A stretch of DNA of 17,308 nt, from NCBI GenBank assembly GCA_033809435.1, contig JAPXLS010000023.1:1-17308 (forward strand). The letters are read 5' to 3'. A program made the position numbers and the translations under genes. This document shows, one piece after another, positions 14,987 through 17,308 of the stretch (the stretch's first letter is position 1; the number at the start of each line of letters is the position of its first letter). Origin of the DNA: JAAZIN01 sp033809435 (GTDB lineage: Bacteria; Bacillota; Dethiobacteria; DTU022). The notes under the pieces are model-generated. The model saw nothing but the letters and a program-made list of their open reading frames with translations, was not told the origin of the DNA and searched no databases.

Positions 14987-16297
14987 GTGAAAAGAATTCT
15001 GCTCATCTCTATATTGACCTTGCTTGTAACGGGCTCCATGCTGGCCGGGACCCTGGCTTACTACAGTACCGGCATTGATGAGCTTGCCGCCGGCAGCTTT
15101 GTGGCCAAGGAGTTTATTTTCCTCGGGGAGGGGACAGACTCTTTCGAAGAGGGTGCGAAAATCGCACCGTCGGAAACCGTTACATGGCCCTTCAGCGTAA
15201 AAAACTATGACGGCAATATTGTGACCGAGACGGATCTTTATTACAGGCTGACCCTTCATGTCACCGCAACAGAGGGCAAAAGCGCCATAGCCCCCCTGGA
15301 AGTGAGCATCACGGATGCTCAGGGTAATGTGATCAACACCGTTGTCGGGACAGGCACATTTGATCTGTACGGTGGGTTCCCCCTGGCCGAAGCAGGCCAG
15401 GATCGGGGCTATGCTGTGGTCATACACTGGCCCGAAGGCGGCGAGAACGATTCCGATTATGCCGGCGAGAACTTCGGCAACACCATCAGGGTCAGCGCTT
15501 TAGCCCGGCAGCTGCCTTTCGATATTCCCGACCCCGAACCGCAGAGCGATATCCATGTGCTCTATGAAATAATAAATACATGGAACGAGGGCGGTGTGGA
15601 TAGATTTTCGTACAAAATAACTATCAGCAATAATTCAGATCAGGATATGGATGGCTGGTGCATTCAGTTTTCCTTGCCAACAGATCGGATCACCGCTTTT
15701 TGGAATGCAAAGGAAAGTAATGGTGATCTGCCCGGGGGGAACTACAGTTTTTGCAATCCAGCAAACTATAACAAAACTATAGCACCGGGCGGAAGCATAT
15801 CCTTTGGCGGAAATGCCGATGGATCGGGAAGGGAACCCATTGAAAATGTCCTTGTGAATGGTAAAAACGTGGATCTGGAATGCATTCTTGCCCCCGGCGG
15901 AACGGATCCGGAAGAACCGGACCCGCCGGAAGGGGCAATTCATGTTCTTTATGAAACAGGAAAACCCTGGGGCAATAACAATTTCAATTACCGGGTTACG
16001 ATTACCAACAATTCGACGGGATATACTGTTTACGATTGGAATATTACCTTTGCATTTCTCTCGGACAGGATCGAAGATCATTGGCCGGTAGACTACAGGG
16101 CGGAATATAACACACCGTCAGACGGATCGTATAAATTTTATCACCCGACAACCTATTACATAAATATACCGCCGGGAGAGAGCGTGCAATTTGGGGGGAA
16201 AGCGACCGGCACGGGGGAGGATCCTATGAAGGACGTTTTCGTAAATGGATATGAGGTCGTGCCGGAATGTGAGCTTGGCAAGCAAAAACTCGAATAA
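14987..16297 (+). CDS. SipW-type exported protein with two CBM2-like modules
   Basis: A 436-residue secreted protein starting at GTG 14987 behind AAGGCGGGG. Residues 1-24 form a signal peptide with a Lys-Arg start, a hydrophobic core and GTLA-YYS, the SipW-dependent pattern of TasA/camelysin proteins. Residues 25-177 are a beta-rich camelysin/TasA-like domain (KEFI, KIAP, FSVKN). After a Pro/Glu linker come two repeats, about 189-300 and 318-428. Each has IHVLYE, a Trp, an ITISNN or ITNN strand, an aromatic W (GW or DW), a second W, YN or YY before IAPGGS or IPPGES, and FGG. This is the layout of family 2 carbohydrate-binding modules, which bind cellulose or chitin. Expression is controlled by the upstream c-di-GMP riboswitch. 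A role as a biofilm matrix or surface adhesin is inferred; fibre formation is unproven. Confidence 0.88.
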   Translation: MKRILLISILTLLVTGSMLAGTLAYYSTGIDELAAGSFVAKEFIFLGEGTDSFEEGAKIAPSETVTWPFSVKNYDGNIVTETDLYYRLTLHVTATEGKSAIAPLEVSITDAQGNVINTVVGTGTFDLYGGFPLAEAGQDRGYAVVIHWPEGGENDSDYAGENFGNTIRVSALARQLPFDIPDPEPQSDIHVLYEIINTWNEGGVDRFSYKITISNNSDQDMDGWCIQFSLPTDRITAFWNAKESNGDLPGGNYSFCNPANYNKTIAPGGSISFGGNADGSGREPIENVLVNGKNVDLECILAPGGTDPEEPDPPEGAIHVLYETGKPWGNNNFNYRVTITNNSTGYTVYDWNITFAFLSDRIEDHWPVDYRAEYNTPSDGSYKFYHPTTYYINIPPGESVQFGGKATGTGEDPMKDVFVNGYEVVPECELGKQKLE

Positions 16298-16447
16298 ATC
16301 CTTTCAAGCCAAGAATTAAAGGCAGAAAGGGGGAACTGGATAGGGTTAGTTCGATCGGCCGTTGATCGCTTTGGCCAGTTCAGGACTTAATTTGATTGGT
16401 TACCGGTTCAACGAAATATTAAAAAGAATAAAGGGGAGGAAGACAGG
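16298..16447 (+). promoter_or_regulatory. Structured spacer before the second SipW-type gene
   Basis: GAACTGG (16333-16339) pairs with CCAGTTC (16375-16381), enclosing CGATC-ggccgtt-GATCG (about 16352-16368). No T-run follows. A weak promoter candidate is TTGATT (16392-16397) with AATATT (16415-16420) at 17-base spacing. It does not match a riboswitch class I know. Confidence 0.4.
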
Positions 16448-17008
16448 ATGAAAAGAGCGCTTATCGTGGTGGCCCTGGTGCTGGTTATCTCCGTTTCGCT
16501 CGTTGCCGGAACGCTGGCCATGTATGTCATCGAAATTGATGATCTGGCCGAGGGCAGCGTGGTGGCCAAGGAGTTCATTCTCAAGCCTGGCGCTACAAAC
16601 ACCTTCGCGGAAAATGTAAAGATCGCCCCCGGCGAAACCGTTGACTGGACATTCAGCGTGAAGAATCATGATGGTGGGTTTATCAGTGAGACCGCCATGG
16701 ATCTCTACTTTGCAATCGATCTTGCCGCTTCTAATAATAAATCTGCTATCGATCCCTTGGTGGTTACGGTCAAGGATGAAAACGAAGATGATATTACATT
16801 GGCGCAAGACTCAGGTAGTGGTGTATGGACTTTTACAGATGAGTTCGAGCTGGAGGAAGAAGGCCAGGAAAAAACCTACACTGTCTCGATTGCCTGGCCC
16901 TGGGAAACGACCGGTGTAGATGATATTGACTACGCCGGATCAGGATTCGGAACCGCCGTCACGGTATCGGTAACGGGGACCCAGGCGACGCCTACATCTA
17001 CACCTTAG
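16448..17008 (+). CDS. Short SipW-type (camelysin/TasA-like) exported protein
   Basis: A 186-residue secreted protein and paralogue of the N-terminal domain of the preceding gene product. Both share MKR followed by a hydrophobic core, VAGTLA or LAGTLA at the cleavage region, VAKEFI, KIAP-ETV-W-FSVKN-DG, KSAI-PL-V and a closing DYAG-FG. It lacks the carbohydrate-binding modules and ends in a short Thr/Pro tail (QATPTSTP). The start is ATG 16448, eight bases after GGGGAGG, a strong site that suggests high expression. By analogy with TasA or camelysin it may be a fibre or surface subunit, with the longer paralogue as its polysaccharide-binding partner. It is probably transcribed from the riboswitch promoter, although its own weak promoter is possible. 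Confidence 0.87.
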   Translation: MKRALIVVALVLVISVSLVAGTLAMYVIEIDDLAEGSVVAKEFILKPGATNTFAENVKIAPGETVDWTFSVKNHDGGFISETAMDLYFAIDLAASNNKSAIDPLVVTVKDENEDDITLAQDSGSGVWTFTDEFELEEEGQEKTYTVSIAWPWETTGVDDIDYAGSGFGTAVTVSVTGTQATPTSTP

Positions 17009-17040
17009 CCATAGACCGGGAAGGCTAACTGTCACCAACC

Positions 17041-17072
17041 GCAAGAGCTGCCTTTTTCCCGGCAGCTCTTGC
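17041..17072 (+). terminator. Perfect 12-bp hairpin after the SipW-type genes
   Basis: GCAAGAGCTGCC (17041-17052) and GGCAGCTCTTGC (17061-17072) form a perfect stem with loop TTTTTCCC. No T-run follows on either strand, so it could terminate weakly, stabilise the mRNA 3' end or reduce read-through into the next gene. Confidence 0.5.
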
Positions 17073-17127
17073 CTGTTGATCAATTATGTTAACATGTATG
17101 GCAGACGGGGGAAAGGGAGGCGGCAGG

Positions 17128-17308
17128 GTGCCGGACACTAAGTACACCACACCGGAGCAGATCGAGGCCATGCGCCGGGCCCTCTTTCAGGCCGGCCGGA
17201 AAGGCGAGGGCGGCAGGCTGCAGGGGCGTAAAAGATTGGATGCCCTTCAGATAGGCAGGCAGGTTATCGGAATCGCCGGCCGGGTCCTTTTTGGCGCTGC
17301 TGTCCTTC
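17128..17308 (+). CDS. Start of a possible membrane protein, perhaps SipW-type signal peptidase
   Basis: Only the first 60 codons are visible; the gene runs off the right edge. GTG 17128 is seven bases after GGGAGG (17115-17120). The visible part is basic and polar (MPDTKYTTPEQIEAMRRALF), followed by many Arg/Lys and then RQVIGIAGRVLFGAAVL, which looks like the beginning of a membrane segment. A signal peptidase of the SipW type would fit here: such enzymes begin with a basic stretch leading into a GxVLF-like hydrophobic segment and are usually encoded beside their substrates. The catalytic Ser and Lys motifs lie outside the window, so this identity is only a suggestion. Confidence 0.5.
   Translation, partial: MPDTKYTTPEQIEAMRRALFQAGRKGEGGRLQGRKRLDALQIGRQVIGIAGRVLFGAAVL

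Noticed and set aside
17097..17144. Short ATG frame before the last gene
   Set aside because: It ends within 16 codons and overlaps the ribosome binding site of the better supported GTG start at 17128.

Overview
The window looks like a chromosomal segment from an anaerobic Bacillota, probably a Clostridia of the Peptococcaceae/Desulfotomaculum type. This is inference from gene content: a split class I (Fe-S) fumarase next to a short malic enzyme, SipW-type exported proteins, a class I c-di-GMP riboswitch, large PAS/GAF signalling proteins and strong purine-rich ribosome binding sites. No RNA genes, CRISPR arrays or insertion sequences were seen.

Left part (1-3797): a minus-strand MOT1-type molybdate/sulfate permease runs off the left edge. 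It diverges from a three-gene plus-strand unit: fumarase alpha, fumarase beta and NAD(P)-malic enzyme. Together these would carry fumarate to malate and then to pyruvate plus CO2. Next (3933-5338) come a solitary Dam-type adenine methyltransferase and a small zinc-ribbon/winged-helix protein that has its own promoter.

Middle (5319-10250, minus strand): a probable operon of a very large sensor (five PAS domains, one GAF, a SpoIIE/PP2C phosphatase and an RsbW-like kinase in one chain), a STAS anti-sigma-factor antagonist and a radical SAM protein. The first two form a complete partner-switching module, but no sigma factor is encoded beside them. A 295-bp divergent intergenic region with direct repeats separates it from the plus-strand c-di-GMP genes.

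Right part (10546-17308, plus strand): a PAS-GAF-GGDEF-HD-GYP protein, a PAS-PAS-GGDEF-EAL protein whose EAL domain is degenerate, then a strong promoter, a c-di-GMP-I riboswitch and an overlapping intrinsic terminator. These lead into a SipW-type exported protein carrying two CBM2-like modules. A shorter paralogue follows, and then the start of a possible membrane protein, perhaps the cognate SipW peptidase. The most interesting reading is a local circuit: stress/partner-switch sensor, then c-di-GMP enzymes, then riboswitch, then a secreted polysaccharide-binding matrix protein.
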